DNA of 64,000 nt from Bacteroidia bacterium (GTDB lineage Bacteria; Bacteroidota; Bacteroidia; NS11-12g; UBA955): the NCBI GenBank assembly GCA_023653095.1, contig JAMNXP010000010.1:17805-81804 (forward strand), given 5' to 3'. Position numbers and translations under genes: made by a program. Below, piece after piece: positions 46,070 to 55,032 of the stretch; positions within the stretch are counted from its first letter, which is position 1, and each line of letters opens with the position of its first letter. The notes under the pieces are model-generated. The model was not told the origin of the DNA. It made no database searches and saw nothing but the letters and a program-made list of their open reading frames with translations.

Positions 46070-46447
46070 ATGGCTAGGATAGCAGGTATTGATATTCCAA
46101 AGAATAAGCGAGGCGTAATTGGCTTGACTTATATCTATGGTATTGGTCGCAGCACAGCTGCTCAGATTCTGGATAACGCTGGGATCTCTCACGAGAAAAA
46201 AGTGAGCGAGTGGAATGATGACGAGTTGGGAGCAATTCGTGGTTTCATCACTGAAAACCTTAAAACAGAAGGTGAATTGCGTTCTGAGGTTCAGTTGAAC
46301 ATCAAGCGTTTGATGGACATTGGTTGTTACCGTGGGCAAAGACACCGTAAAGGTTTGCCAGTACGTGGACAAAAGACTCGTACCAATGCTCGTACTCGTA
46401 AGGGTAAGAAGAAAACTGTTGCAGGTAAGAAGAAAGCGACAAAATAA
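46070..46447 (+). CDS. rpsM: 30S ribosomal protein S13
   Basis: This is a 125-residue S13 of the subunit head that forms bridges to the large subunit. [25 protein letters not shown] and [24 protein letters not shown] are conserved. The tail is very basic. Confidence 0.97.
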   Translation: MARIAGIDIPKNKRGVIGLTYIYGIGRSTAAQILDNAGISHEKKVSEWNDDELGAIRGFITENLKTEGELRSEVQLNIKRLMDIGCYRGQRHRKGLPVRGQKTRTNARTRKGKKKTVAGKKKATK

Positions 46448-46465
46448 TAAAGTGCACGTATAAAA

Positions 46466-46852
46466 ATGGCTAATACAAAGAAAGTAACTAAGAAAAAGGT
46501 AAAAGTTGATCCACACGGACAAGTACATATCCGTGCTACTTTTAACAACATTATAATTTCTGTTACCAATACCGAAGGTCAAGTTATTTCATGGTCTTCA
46601 GCTGGTAAGATGGGTTTCCGTGGTTCTAAGAAGAACACTCCATATGCTGCTCAAGTTGCAGTATTAGATTGCGCAAAAGTGGCATTTGATGCTGGATTGC
46701 GTAAAGTGGATGTTTTCGTAAAAGGCCCTGGAAGCGGACGTGATAGCGCCATTCGTAATCTTCAAACTGTAGGTTTGGAAGTGAATACGATCATGGATAT
46801 CACTCCAATGCCACACAATGGTTGTCGTCCTCCTAAGCGTAGAAGAGTTTAA
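46466..46852 (+). CDS. rpsK: 30S ribosomal protein S11
   Basis: This is a 128-residue S11 of the platform. [42 protein letters not shown] is nearly diagnostic, as is the end [14 protein letters not shown]. Confidence 0.97.
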   Translation: MANTKKVTKKKVKVDPHGQVHIRATFNNIIISVTNTEGQVISWSSAGKMGFRGSKKNTPYAAQVAVLDCAKVAFDAGLRKVDVFVKGPGSGRDSAIRNLQTVGLEVNTIMDITPMPHNGCRPPKRRRV

Positions 46853-46874
46853 TAATTTGAAAAAGTAAAAATTC

Positions 46875-47480
46875 ATGGCAAGATATACAGGTCCTAAGTC
46901 CAAAGTTTCTAGAAGATTCCGTGAGGCAATCTTCGGAAAAGATAAGGCATTAGAAAGAAAGAATTACGGTCCAGGTCAACACGGGAACTCCCGTCGTCGC
47001 CCCAAGCAATCAGAGTATGCAATTCAGCTTGCTGAAAAGCAAAAGGCTAAATTTATCTATGGTGTTCTTGAGAAGCAGTTTAGAAATACTTTCAATAAAG
47101 CTGCAGCGAAAAAAGGAATTACCGGTGAGAATTTATTACGTTTCTTGGAAGCACGTTTAGATAACACCGTTTACCGCATGGGTATTGCTCCTACCCGTAG
47201 AAGCGCTCGTCAAATGGTTTCTCATTGTCACATCACTGTAAACGGTGAGGTAGTGAACATTCCTAGTTACCATATGCGTCCTGGTGATACAATTTCTGTA
47301 AGAGAGCGTTCACGTTCTTTAGAAATAGTTTCTGCTGCATCTACGTCTAATCGTTCACGTTTTAACTGGATTGAGTGGAACGGAAGTACCATGGAAGGTA
47401 AATTCATCACGTATCCAGAGCGTTCAGAGATTCCTGAGAATATCAAGGAACAGCTGATCGTCGAATTGTACAGTAAATAA
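46875..47480 (+). CDS. rpsD: 30S ribosomal protein S4
   Basis: This is a 201-residue S4, a primary assembly protein. It begins [17 protein letters not shown], contains KNYGPGQHG, and has the S4 RNA-binding domain [30 protein letters not shown]. It may repress the alpha operon as in E. coli; no pseudoknot was verified. Confidence 0.97.
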   Translation: MARYTGPKSKVSRRFREAIFGKDKALERKNYGPGQHGNSRRRPKQSEYAIQLAEKQKAKFIYGVLEKQFRNTFNKAAAKKGITGENLLRFLEARLDNTVYRMGIAPTRRSARQMVSHCHITVNGEVVNIPSYHMRPGDTISVRERSRSLEIVSAASTSNRSRFNWIEWNGSTMEGKFITYPERSEIPENIKEQLIVELYSK

Positions 47481-47498
47481 TAATTAAAAGTCAAAAAC

Positions 47499-48491
47499 AT
47501 GGGTGTTATACCATTTCAAAAACCAAATAAGGTGGTGATGACCAAATCCAACGAATTCCATGGGGTATTCGAGTTTTTCCCTCTGGAAAAAGGATATGGT
47601 GTTACTATCGGTAACGCAATGCGTAGAGTATTGCTTTCTTCTTTGGAAGGATATGCAATCTCCGCAGTTAAAATTCAAGGCGTTGACCATGAATTCAGCA
47701 CGATCAAAGGCGTTGTTGAAGATGTGGTGGAAATCGTGTTGAATTTGAAACAAGTTCGCTTCAAAGCAAACGGTGCGAGCAACGAACAAGATAAATTGTT
47801 CATCTCAATCAAAGGAAAAGATCAGTTCTTGGCTGGTGACATTGGTCGCTATACCAATGATTTCATCATCTTGAATCCTGAATTGGTAATCTGTAATATG
47901 GATCCTACCGTGAATTTGGATTTGGAATTGGTTATTTCTAAAGGAAGAGGTTATGTCCCTGCTGATGAAAACAAACAAAAAGATGCCCCAATTGGGCAAA
48001 TTTCTGTTGATTCTATCTTCACTCCAATTAAAAATGTTCGTTATTCTGTTGAAGACTATCGTGTTGAACAGAAAACTGACTTTGATAAATTGGTATTGGA
48101 AGTGACTTCTGATGGTAGTGTGCATCCTGAGGAAGCTTTGAAAGAAGCAGCTAAAATATTGATTGAACACTTCGTTCTTTTCAGTGATGAAAACATCATG
48201 CCTGAGACGAGAGTTTCTAAAGTAGTTGAAGAAGTTGATGAATCTTTCTTGCAAATGAAGAAGATATTGAAAACTCCTTTGGCTGATTTGGATCTTTCAG
48301 TACGTGCTTACAATTGTTTGAAAGCGGCTGAAATCAAATCTTTAGGCGAATTGGTAAACTATCATATCGATGACCTTCTTAAGTTTAGAAACTTTGGTAA
48401 AAAGTCTCTATCTGAGTTGGAAGAGTTTGTTCGCGATCGCGGATTACACTTTGGTATGGATGTATCTAAATACAACTTAAACGACGATTAA
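47499..48491 (+). CDS. rpoA: RNA polymerase alpha subunit
   Basis: This 330-residue alpha subunit dimerises to start polymerase assembly. The N-terminal domain has [23 protein letters not shown]. The C-terminal domain has [26 protein letters not shown] and [13 protein letters not shown] for UP-element and activator contact. It lies 18 bp after rpsD. Confidence 0.97.
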   Translation: MGVIPFQKPNKVVMTKSNEFHGVFEFFPLEKGYGVTIGNAMRRVLLSSLEGYAISAVKIQGVDHEFSTIKGVVEDVVEIVLNLKQVRFKANGASNEQDKLFISIKGKDQFLAGDIGRYTNDFIILNPELVICNMDPTVNLDLELVISKGRGYVPADENKQKDAPIGQISVDSIFTPIKNVRYSVEDYRVEQKTDFDKLVLEVTSDGSVHPEEALKEAAKILIEHFVLFSDENIMPETRVSKVVEEVDESFLQMKKILKTPLADLDLSVRAYNCLKAAEIKSLGELVNYHIDDLLKFRNFGKKSLSELEEFVRDRGLHFGMDVSKYNLNDD

Positions 48492-48499
48492 TATACACA

Positions 48500-49054
48500 A
48501 TGAGACACGGTAAGAAAGTAAATCACTTAGGAAGAACGTCTTCACATCGTAAAGCGATGTTGGCTAATATGGCTTCTTCTTTGATTAAACATAAGAGAAT
48601 CATCACAACAGTTGCAAAGGCAAAATCATTGCGTATATACGTTGAGCCTCTAATCACCCGCAGTAAGGAAGCTTCTACTCATAACATGAGAACAGTTTTT
48701 GCTTACTTGGGTGATAAAGTAGCTGTAACTGAACTTTTCACTGTAGTTGGAGAAAAAGTAGCAAATCGTCCAGGTGGATATACTCGTATCTTAAAGACGG
48801 GTAATCGTGCCGGTGACAACGCTGAAATGGCAATGATTGAGTTGGTAGATTTCAACGAATTCTTCGATGGATTCAAACAAGATAAGAAGAAATCAAACAC
48901 TCGTCGTTCACGTCGTTCAGGTTCTACTGCTCCAAAAGCTGCGGCACCTGTTGCTGAAGTGGTTGAGGCTGAAGTTATCGAAGAAACTCCAGTAGTTGAG
49001 GAAACTCCAGCAGCGGAGGAGACATCTGAGAATAACGAAGAAACAAAAGATTAA
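48500..49054 (+). CDS. rplQ: 50S ribosomal protein L17 with acidic tail
   Basis: This is a 184-residue L17. The first 120 residues ([57 protein letters not shown]) are the standard protein. Beyond residue 130 follows a low-complexity Ala/Glu/Val/Pro extension with repeats like [15 protein letters not shown]. It is the last gene of the cluster and is followed by a strong terminator. Confidence 0.96.
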   Translation: MRHGKKVNHLGRTSSHRKAMLANMASSLIKHKRIITTVAKAKSLRIYVEPLITRSKEASTHNMRTVFAYLGDKVAVTELFTVVGEKVANRPGGYTRILKTGNRAGDNAEMAMIELVDFNEFFDGFKQDKKKSNTRRSRRSGSTAPKAAAPVAEVVEAEVIEETPVVEETPAAEETSENNEETKD

Positions 49055-49073
49055 TTCATTCAAGAAAAATACG

Positions 49074-49105
49074 AAAAGGGCGCCTATTAAGGCGCCCTTT
49101 TTTTT
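49074..49105 (+). terminator. Intrinsic terminator of the ribosomal cluster
   Basis: AAAAGGGCGCC, loop TATTAA and GGCGCCC pair perfectly and are followed by a T-run of eight or more. This is the clearest terminator in the window and ends the transcript 20 bp after rplQ. Confidence 0.95.
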
Positions 49106-49112
49106 ATCTTTG
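49105..49112 (+). promoter_or_regulatory. -7 box within the terminator T-run
   Basis: TATCTTTG matches TAnnTTTG and ends 6 nt before an in-frame TTG (49119). The missing -33 element, because the hairpin lies there, makes this tentative. Confidence 0.3.
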
Positions 49113-49118
49113 TTTTTC

Positions 49119-49652
49119 TTGAGATTGATTAGAGCAATATGTGTATTTATGCTGATTCTTTGGGTTGTACCCTCTGGTTTGGGGTTTATGTTGTTGAAAT
49201 TTCAAAAACGCATCATTCGAAATTCAATCAAGCAAGCTATTTATTGTAACCTATCTAGTGCCCAATTATCAAGAATAGCTATTAGTGAAACCAATCACGA
49301 TGCTTTAATTTGGCATCATGGTGATGAATTTGAATTTAGCGGTGAAATGTATGATGTGGTTTCTATAGAAAAACAAAAAGACTCAATAATTTACTATTGC
49401 TTTTTAGATAAAAAAGAATCTAAAATCAATGTACAGATTGATCAAATAGCCAAAAGCATTTGGGGTCGTTCACCGCTTTCAACTGATTTTGAAACTAATT
49501 TGGTTGATTTTATACAAAAAGTTTATCCCATATATAGAATAGATTTTTTCCAGGATAATAATAGTGTATCCTTTGAATTATTACAGAGATACCGGCCTTT
49601 TTGTCCCCAGGAAATAAAAGAAGTATTATCGCCGCCTCCTGATTTGAGTTAG
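49119..49652 (+). CDS. Small membrane-anchored protein of unknown function
   Basis: This is a protein of about 177 residues and no recognised family. An N-terminal transmembrane helix (LIRAICVFMLILWVVPSGLGFMLL) is followed by a soluble part with acidic patches (SETNHDALIWHHGDEFEF) and a proline-rich end. The listed 218-residue ORF starts inside rplQ and runs through its terminator, so it is too long. A TTG at 49119 or the ATG at 49149 is more plausible. It precedes the TonB-dependent receptor gene by 67 bp. Confidence 0.6.
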   Translation: MRLIRAICVFMLILWVVPSGLGFMLLKFQKRIIRNSIKQAIYCNLSSAQLSRIAISETNHDALIWHHGDEFEFSGEMYDVVSIEKQKDSIIYYCFLDKKESKINVQIDQIAKSIWGRSPLSTDFETNLVDFIQKVYPIYRIDFFQDNNSVSFELLQRYRPFCPQEIKEVLSPPPDLS

Positions 49653-49719
49653 TAGCAAATGGAATCTAGTTGAATGTATCAACTGATAGTAATAGGACTA
49701 TTTACTAACTTAAATTTTA

Positions 49720-51909
49720 ATGAAAATAAATAAATTATTAATCACATTGGTGTGCTGTATTTATAGCAGTAGCGCATCATCACAAATTATAGATACCACC
49801 GAAATAGAGTCATTTGACGAAATTTTAGTGTCCTCTCAACGGTTTGCTCAGAAAAGGAGTGAATCACCTCGACAAATAGAGGTTTTAACATCCAAAAGAT
49901 TGAATGAATTAGTTCCTGCCACTTTGGGGGATGCTTTAATTGCTTCGGGTAAGGTATTTGTGCAGAAAAGTCAAATGGGCGGTAGTAGTCCTGTACTTAG
50001 AGGATTTGAAGCCAGCAGAGTTTTGCTTTTGGTGGATGGAGTGAGAATGAACAATGCCACCTTTAGAGCTGGGCATTTGCAGGATATTATCACCGTTGAC
50101 CCATTTGTATTGGATCGGATGGAGATTAATTTCGGCAGCGGTTCTACCTTGTTTGGATCGGATGCCTTGGGTGGAGTGATTTTTCTGAAGACAAAGGATC
50201 CTCAATTGGGACAAAAGAAATGGTCTGGGAGTTTGAACTTGAGGTATTTAAGCAGCAGTAGTTCATTTATAATCAATGGCGGTGTTCAATACCAATCGCC
50301 TAAATTCGGATGGATATTGAATATGACTAGTAGCCAATTTGGTGATCTTCGAATGGGTTCGAGAAGTTATTATAAAGCGGATTCGAAATATGCAGAAATG
50401 CCAAGTTTTGTTGCCCAGCATAATGGAAGAGATACCGTCCTAACCAATAATGATCCTTTGATCCAAAGAGGAACGGGTTATTCGCAGAACGATGTATTTA
50501 CAAAGTTCAAGTTGAAAACAAAGAAATTGTATCATATTTTCAATATTCAGGGTTCTTATGCAGGTATCATTCCTAGGTACGATAGGATGTCACTTACAGA
50601 TAATCAGGGACGGTTTGGATTTGGACGTTGGGACTATGCGCCTCAGAATAGACAGTTATTTGCCTACACTCTACAAAACTTAATTGGTAATTCAAGATTG
50701 GTAATTGCCAATCAAAGAACTCAAGTTGGGAGAATTACTCGTCCCTACGGTAGTCCAACAGAAAGAACGCAATTAGATAGAGTATCTATGTGGACATTAA
50801 ACACTGATCGTCAAAATAAGTGGAGTGCATTTACTTTGAATTATGGTGCCGAATTTGTTTTTAATGACGTTGAGAGTATGGGTTCCAATAAAAATATCCT
50901 CAGCAGAGCAGAAAGCAAAGCCAAGGCAAGATATTCAGATTCAGGTGCACAAACCTATTCATCAGGAGTATTTGCCCAAGGAATTTATAAATGGAAAAAC
51001 ACGGTTGTTCAATCAGGATTGAGACTCACACATTATACGTTGCAAGCATTTTTTTCGGAGTCAAATTTGTGGAAACTGCCATACAATGAAATTTCGTTCA
51101 AGAACACTGGTTTGAGCTACGACTTTGGTTTGACCCAAAAGATGGGCGATTATATGATGTTGAAAGTGTCATACAATCAGGCATTTAGGAATCCAAATGT
51201 TGACGATATGACTAAGGTATTTGAATCGACAAGAGGCATAAAATTATTGATTCCTTCGCCCAATTTGGATGCTGAAGTTAGCAGAACGATAGACTTAGGT
51301 TGGGCCATTTCACACAAAAAATACGGCTCCGGTGAATTAGGGGTTTATCGATCGGCGGTTTCGAACTTGTTGCTGGATCAACCAGGGCAATTGAATGGAT
51401 CTGATTCTTTGCTTTGGGACGGCGCGATGACTAGAATTTATCAAATGGTCAATATTTCATCAGCCACCATTTTTGGATATTATGGAAATGCTCGTATTCG
51501 CATCTGGAAGGATATATGGGCAAACGGTAGTTACACATTCACGCAAGGCAGATTCATGAAGCTAGAAAATTCTGATGATGAGCCTCTTGATCACATACCA
51601 CCCGTGTTCGGACAATTGGCTTTGAGATACAACGCCTCAGAAGTGATTTTTTATGAAGCTCAATACTTGTTCAACGGCCGAAAATTAGCCAAAGACTACT
51701 CCAGTAGTGGCGAAGATAATGCCAATCAAAATCCACCCGGTGGTAATCCTCAATGGGGAATTTACAATATTCGAGTGGGTTATCAACGAAAGGGCCTTAT
51801 GCTGCAGTTGAGCGCGGAGAATTTGTTGGATCTCAGGTACCGATATTTTGCATCGGGCGTAACTGCATCAGGTCGTAGTGTAAATTTGAGCGCAGGATAT
51901 AGGTTTTGA
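49720..51909 (+). CDS. TonB-dependent outer-membrane receptor
   Basis: This is a 729-residue TonB-dependent receptor. Signal peptide LLITLVCCIYSSSASS is followed by a TonB-box-like DEILVSSQ and a plug domain with SSPVLRGFEASRVLLLVDGVRMNNATFRAG and GSGSTLFGSDALGGVIF. The 22-strand barrel region ends in SAGYRF. FRNPNVDDM and PNLDAEVSRT lie where heme and siderophore receptors have FRAP and NPNL motifs, so heme or metal chelate uptake is a fair guess, not proof. No SusD partner or CNA-like N-terminal domain is present. Confidence 0.88.
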   Translation: MKINKLLITLVCCIYSSSASSQIIDTTEIESFDEILVSSQRFAQKRSESPRQIEVLTSKRLNELVPATLGDALIASGKVFVQKSQMGGSSPVLRGFEASRVLLLVDGVRMNNATFRAGHLQDIITVDPFVLDRMEINFGSGSTLFGSDALGGVIFLKTKDPQLGQKKWSGSLNLRYLSSSSSFIINGGVQYQSPKFGWILNMTSSQFGDLRMGSRSYYKADSKYAEMPSFVAQHNGRDTVLTNNDPLIQRGTGYSQNDVFTKFKLKTKKLYHIFNIQGSYAGIIPRYDRMSLTDNQGRFGFGRWDYAPQNRQLFAYTLQNLIGNSRLVIANQRTQVGRITRPYGSPTERTQLDRVSMWTLNTDRQNKWSAFTLNYGAEFVFNDVESMGSNKNILSRAESKAKARYSDSGAQTYSSGVFAQGIYKWKNTVVQSGLRLTHYTLQAFFSESNLWKLPYNEISFKNTGLSYDFGLTQKMGDYMMLKVSYNQAFRNPNVDDMTKVFESTRGIKLLIPSPNLDAEVSRTIDLGWAISHKKYGSGELGVYRSAVSNLLLDQPGQLNGSDSLLWDGAMTRIYQMVNISSATIFGYYGNARIRIWKDIWANGSYTFTQGRFMKLENSDDEPLDHIPPVFGQLALRYNASEVIFYEAQYLFNGRKLAKDYSSSGEDNANQNPPGGNPQWGIYNIRVGYQRKGLMLQLSAENLLDLRYRYFASGVTASGRSVNLSAGYRF

Positions 51910-51933
51910 CGGCTTCGCTGGGGGAGGGAAATT

Positions 51934-52154
51934 GGTCCTTGGTCTTTGGTCTTTGGTCTTTGGTCTTTGGTCTTTGGTCTTTGGTCTTTGGCTGAGAGTT
52001 GAGAGCTGAGAACTCAGCGTTCAGCGGTCAGCTTTCAACTCTACTTCCCGGCTGATGGCTGACGGCTGATAGCTGAAGGCTGACTGCTGACCGCTGATCA
52101 CCGACCACCGACCACCGACCACCGATCACCGATCACCGACCACCGACCACCGAA
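51934..52154. repeat. Three-block heptamer repeat element, copy 2
   Basis: There are eight GGTCCTT/GGTCTTT units (51934-51989), then GCTGAG-type units that include a 13-bp stem (51997-52009 with 52028-52040, one mismatch). Next come GGCTGAT/GGCTGAC units (52050-52098), then eight CACCGAC/CACCGAT units ending in CACCGAA (52099-52154). Block order and end match copy 1. It fills the gap between two convergent genes. Confidence 0.9.
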
Positions 52155-52160
52155 ATCCAA

Positions 52161-52457
52161 TCAAACAAACTGATTTAAAATGCCAATCAAACGATTTTTG
52201 TCTAATACCCCAGATTGGCGCCAGAGTTGTTTGCCCCGTTTGTATATCATCAATGTGGGTACACCGGTGATTTTGAGAGATTGTGCGACACTTTGATTTC
52301 GGTCAACGTCTATTTTGACCACTGTAGCCTTGTCGCCAATCTCTCGTTTTACTTGTTCTAAAATGGGAGCCATGACCTTGCATGGGCCACACCATTCAGC
52401 TGAAAAGTCAATCAATACAGGCTTTTCAGAGTTTATTAACTTTTGAAAAGAACTCAT
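52161..52457 (-). CDS. Thioredoxin-family protein
   Basis: This is a 98-residue thioredoxin with active site WCGPC (near residue 23), the DFSAEWCGPC strand, VVKIDVDRNQ and the cis-Pro in ITGVPTLMIY. It has no signal peptide, so it is a cytoplasmic disulfide reductant. It lies 10 bp after the rhodanese gene on the same strand, which suggests a small sulfur-redox operon. Its end abuts heptamer element 2. Confidence 0.92.
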   Translation of the reverse strand: MSSFQKLINSEKPVLIDFSAEWCGPCKVMAPILEQVKREIGDKATVVKIDVDRNQSVAQSLKITGVPTLMIYKRGKQLWRQSGVLDKNRLIGILNQFV

Positions 52458-52467
52458 ATTGATGGTT

Positions 52468-52779
52468 TTATTTTACGTAAGATCTTAGGCTCGTCCATGG
52501 ACCACCGTTGTAAACTTCGGTAAAACCTGCTTTGAGCAAAATTCCACGTGCGGAAGAACTGCGCATGCCTGATGCACAGCAAGTGATTACTGGCTTGTTT
52601 TTATTGATTTTTGAAACACTAGAAGCCAAACGATCCAAAGGAATGTTTTTTGATGCTTTTAAATGTCCGTTACTGTATTCAGAAGGAGTGCGAACGTCTA
52701 TGATTTGTGCTCCCTGACTGATAAGTTCGGCGAAATCTACCGATTTCTTCTTGCCAAACAACGATGATAAAATTCCCAT
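52468..52779 (-). CDS. Rhodanese-like sulfurtransferase
   Basis: This is a 103-residue single rhodanese domain. IIDVRTPSEYSNGHLKASKNIPL is the entry motif, and CCASGMRS carries the catalytic Cys loop. GPWTSLRSYVK ends the protein. Such small cytoplasmic rhodaneses carry sulfane sulfur. It is cotranscribed with the thioredoxin gene from a nearby promoter. Confidence 0.9.
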   Translation of the reverse strand: MGILSSLFGKKKSVDFAELISQGAQIIDVRTPSEYSNGHLKASKNIPLDRLASSVSKINKNKPVITCCASGMRSSSARGILLKAGFTEVYNGGPWTSLRSYVK

Positions 52780-52783
52780 ACTA

Positions 52784-52811
52784 CAAAGTTCGGCAGAGTT
52801 ACCTCAATCAA
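52784..52811 (-). promoter_or_regulatory. Promoter of the rhodanese-thioredoxin pair
   Basis: On the minus strand TTG, a 17-bp spacer and GAACTTTG (52791-52784) precede the ATG by 4 nt. The box matches the ribF one, with CC before it and G for the first T. Confidence 0.4.
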
Positions 52812-52824
52812 TTGGTGACAATTC

Positions 52825-54969
52825 TCACAATGAAATATTCAACTCCTTCAGTATATGATCTGCTTCTGATACGTATTTCAACACATAAATAACGTATCTA
52901 ATGTCGCATCCAATGCTTCGGCTATATTTTTCATTCCAAGCAAAATCATTGATGGTTGCCGTGAAGCTTCGGTCAAAGTTGATGCCAATCAACTCTCCGC
53001 GGTCATTCAATACCGGACTTCCCGAGTTACCGCCGGTCGTATCCATATTGTAAAGTATACCAACCACAACTTTGCCCGTTTTGGGGTCTTTGAAAATCTG
53101 AGGAATGTTCTCTTTGCGAAGTTTATCTGCCACCATCTGCGGAAGTCTATAGTCGTTTGAAGTATTTGCTTTTTCAAAGATTCCGTCCAAAGAAGTGTAA
53201 GGTGAATGATGCTCTCCGTCATTGGGAGAGTAAGATCTTATGTAACCGTAGGTCAATCTGAGCGTGCTGTTTGCATCTGGAATAAACTGCGATTGAAGCA
53301 GCTTCTCGCGCAAACTAATGTAGCGGGGCATGAGTTTGGTTAGCTCTAAACCGGTGTTTGACCAAACCAATTTTGCATTATTAATATCTGCTTGTAATTC
53401 TGCTAAAATAAGCAACAGAGCGTCTTTTTTGTAGTTGAATTTCTGGGGACTTTTTTTCCATTCAGCCAAAATGGCCTCAGGTGATTTTGAGCCCATAAAA
53501 AGACTTTTGTGAAGCAGCTTTTTTCCGTCTGCGTTTAGTCCTTGTTGGTTGCCATATTTAAAGGATGACTTTCCAGACAAACAAACAATTTTATAGAGGT
53601 CATCAAGAATAGATTCAACCACATGCTGTTCCATTTTCCAATCAATCACCTTTAGAGATTTTTCAGCATCAGCCATAATCTCGGAATTTAAAGGTTGCGT
53701 TTTTTCATTTTGAATACGCAAAAGGACATTTCCAATATGTCCAATCTTTGATTGGTTGTCTAAGAACGTGCTGTATAAATACAACTTGCCAATCTGCGTT
53801 TTTAAGGCCCAACTTTTTTCAATTTCAGCCATGGTGGTTTTTGCGAATTCGTATTCGCGGGGTTGAGTCTCAGCGTTATAGATGCTCTTTAATTGGGCAT
53901 CTTGAGATAAACGTTGAGCAACCACATCGGTTCTGCGAAGTCCTTGAATTTTACCACGATAGTTCTTCTCAGTGTTTTCCATTCCTTGAATGGTTCCGGC
54001 AAACGCCAAACGTTTATTTACATCACCGTCGGAGTATTCTTTCATCCAATCAATGTACTGCTTGTAAAATTGTTGAATAACTGGCAGCTGCACTTCTTGC
54101 TGAAACTTCAAATAAGATCCGCTTTCATGTCTAAACGTTCTTCCTGGATATCCCATAATAAACACAAAATCACCTTCTTTGGTGCCATTGGGATTGATTT
54201 TAAGGGTATTTTTAGGCTTATAAGGGATATTGTCTTTGTTGTAGGGAGCAGGTTTACCGTCTTTTCCAACATAGGCACGAACCAAGCTGAAATCACCGTT
54301 GTGACGAGGCCATTCCCAGTTATCAGAATCGCCGCCAAACTGTCCAACGGTCAACGGCGGAGCCATAACCAATCGAACATCCTTGAGTAAAACATATCTG
54401 AACAAAGTGTAGCTCTTGCCTACAAACATTTCCGATACTTCAATATCGAGTTCCGGGTTTGCCTTTTGCTCGCGTTCGGTGATGGTTTTTATGTTCGCAG
54501 CGATGGTCATTAAACGCGTTTTGGCATCCGTGTTTTCATCGAGTCCTTTGAGAACTTCATCTGAAACATCTTCATAACTTTGGGTGATGCGGCAGGGCAT
54601 TGAAACGGGTAATTCAGCCGATTTATCTCCTGCAACAAAACCATCTTCTAGATAGTTATGATCTTTGTTGCTCAAACGTGCAACGTTCCCGTAAACACAG
54701 TGGTGATTGGTGATAATAAGTCCCTCCTCAGAAATAAATGAGCCCGTACAGCCTCCAACTCGCACCAGGGCATCGGTTAGCGACACACCAGAGGGATTGA
54801 AAATCTGATCTGCTTCGAGTTTGATTCCCGCATTTTTAAGATCATTAATATTCAGGTAGTTCAACGGGAACATGCCTTCTTCTGGTTTGAATGAGATTTG
54901 TGATAAACCCACAATCAATAAACTAGTCGCTGAAAATACTTGCGCAAAACGCGAAAAAAATCTGTTCAT
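52825..54969 (-). CDS. S46-family dipeptidyl peptidase (DPP7/DPP11 type)
   Basis: This is a 714-residue exported serine peptidase that removes dipeptides from peptide N termini in the periplasm. The N terminus is hydrophobic (VFSATSLLIVGLSQI). The catalytic triad is seen as TNHHC (near 89), the Asp in GDSDNWEWPRHNGD and the Ser in TGGNSGSPV (about 652). The helical domain lies between. The residue setting hydrophobic versus acidic preference could not be placed with confidence, so the DPP7/DPP11 choice is open. It diverges from the terC-like gene and shares its 63-bp promoter region. Confidence 0.92.
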   Translation of the reverse strand: MNRFFSRFAQVFSATSLLIVGLSQISFKPEEGMFPLNYLNINDLKNAGIKLEADQIFNPSGVSLTDALVRVGGCTGSFISEEGLIITNHHCVYGNVARLSNKDHNYLEDGFVAGDKSAELPVSMPCRITQSYEDVSDEVLKGLDENTDAKTRLMTIAANIKTITEREQKANPELDIEVSEMFVGKSYTLFRYVLLKDVRLVMAPPLTVGQFGGDSDNWEWPRHNGDFSLVRAYVGKDGKPAPYNKDNIPYKPKNTLKINPNGTKEGDFVFIMGYPGRTFRHESGSYLKFQQEVQLPVIQQFYKQYIDWMKEYSDGDVNKRLAFAGTIQGMENTEKNYRGKIQGLRRTDVVAQRLSQDAQLKSIYNAETQPREYEFAKTTMAEIEKSWALKTQIGKLYLYSTFLDNQSKIGHIGNVLLRIQNEKTQPLNSEIMADAEKSLKVIDWKMEQHVVESILDDLYKIVCLSGKSSFKYGNQQGLNADGKKLLHKSLFMGSKSPEAILAEWKKSPQKFNYKKDALLLILAELQADINNAKLVWSNTGLELTKLMPRYISLREKLLQSQFIPDANSTLRLTYGYIRSYSPNDGEHHSPYTSLDGIFEKANTSNDYRLPQMVADKLRKENIPQIFKDPKTGKVVVGILYNMDTTGGNSGSPVLNDRGELIGINFDRSFTATINDFAWNEKYSRSIGCDIRYVIYVLKYVSEADHILKELNISL

Positions 54970-54974
54970 TCCTA

Positions 54975-55006
54975 CAAAACTAAACTTTGAGCCGTAGTTT
55001 TAACAA
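54975..55006 (-). promoter_or_regulatory. Promoter of the S46 peptidase gene
   Basis: On the minus strand TTG, a 21-bp spacer and TAGTTTTG (54982-54975) match the consensus. Only 5 nt separate the box from the ATG, so the message may be leaderless. Confidence 0.55.
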
Positions 55007-55017
55007 TAATTCCCGAG

Positions 55018-55025
55018 TATTTTTG
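55018..55025 (+). promoter_or_regulatory. -7 box for the TerC-family gene
   Basis: TATTTTTG matches TAnnTTTG and ends 7 nt before the ATG at 55033. A -33 element is not clear at normal spacing. Confidence 0.45.
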
Positions 55026-55032
55026 CAAATCA

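Noticed and set aside
46037-46582. 181-residue minus-strand ORF
   Set aside because: It is antisense to rpsM and rpsK, which are certain genes.
48996-49118. N-terminal part of the 218-residue ORF after rplQ
   Set aside because: It would start in rplQ and be translated across the terminator hairpin; a later start is more plausible.
53914-54390. 158-residue plus-strand ORF
   Set aside because: It is antisense to the S46 peptidase and has no recognisable features.
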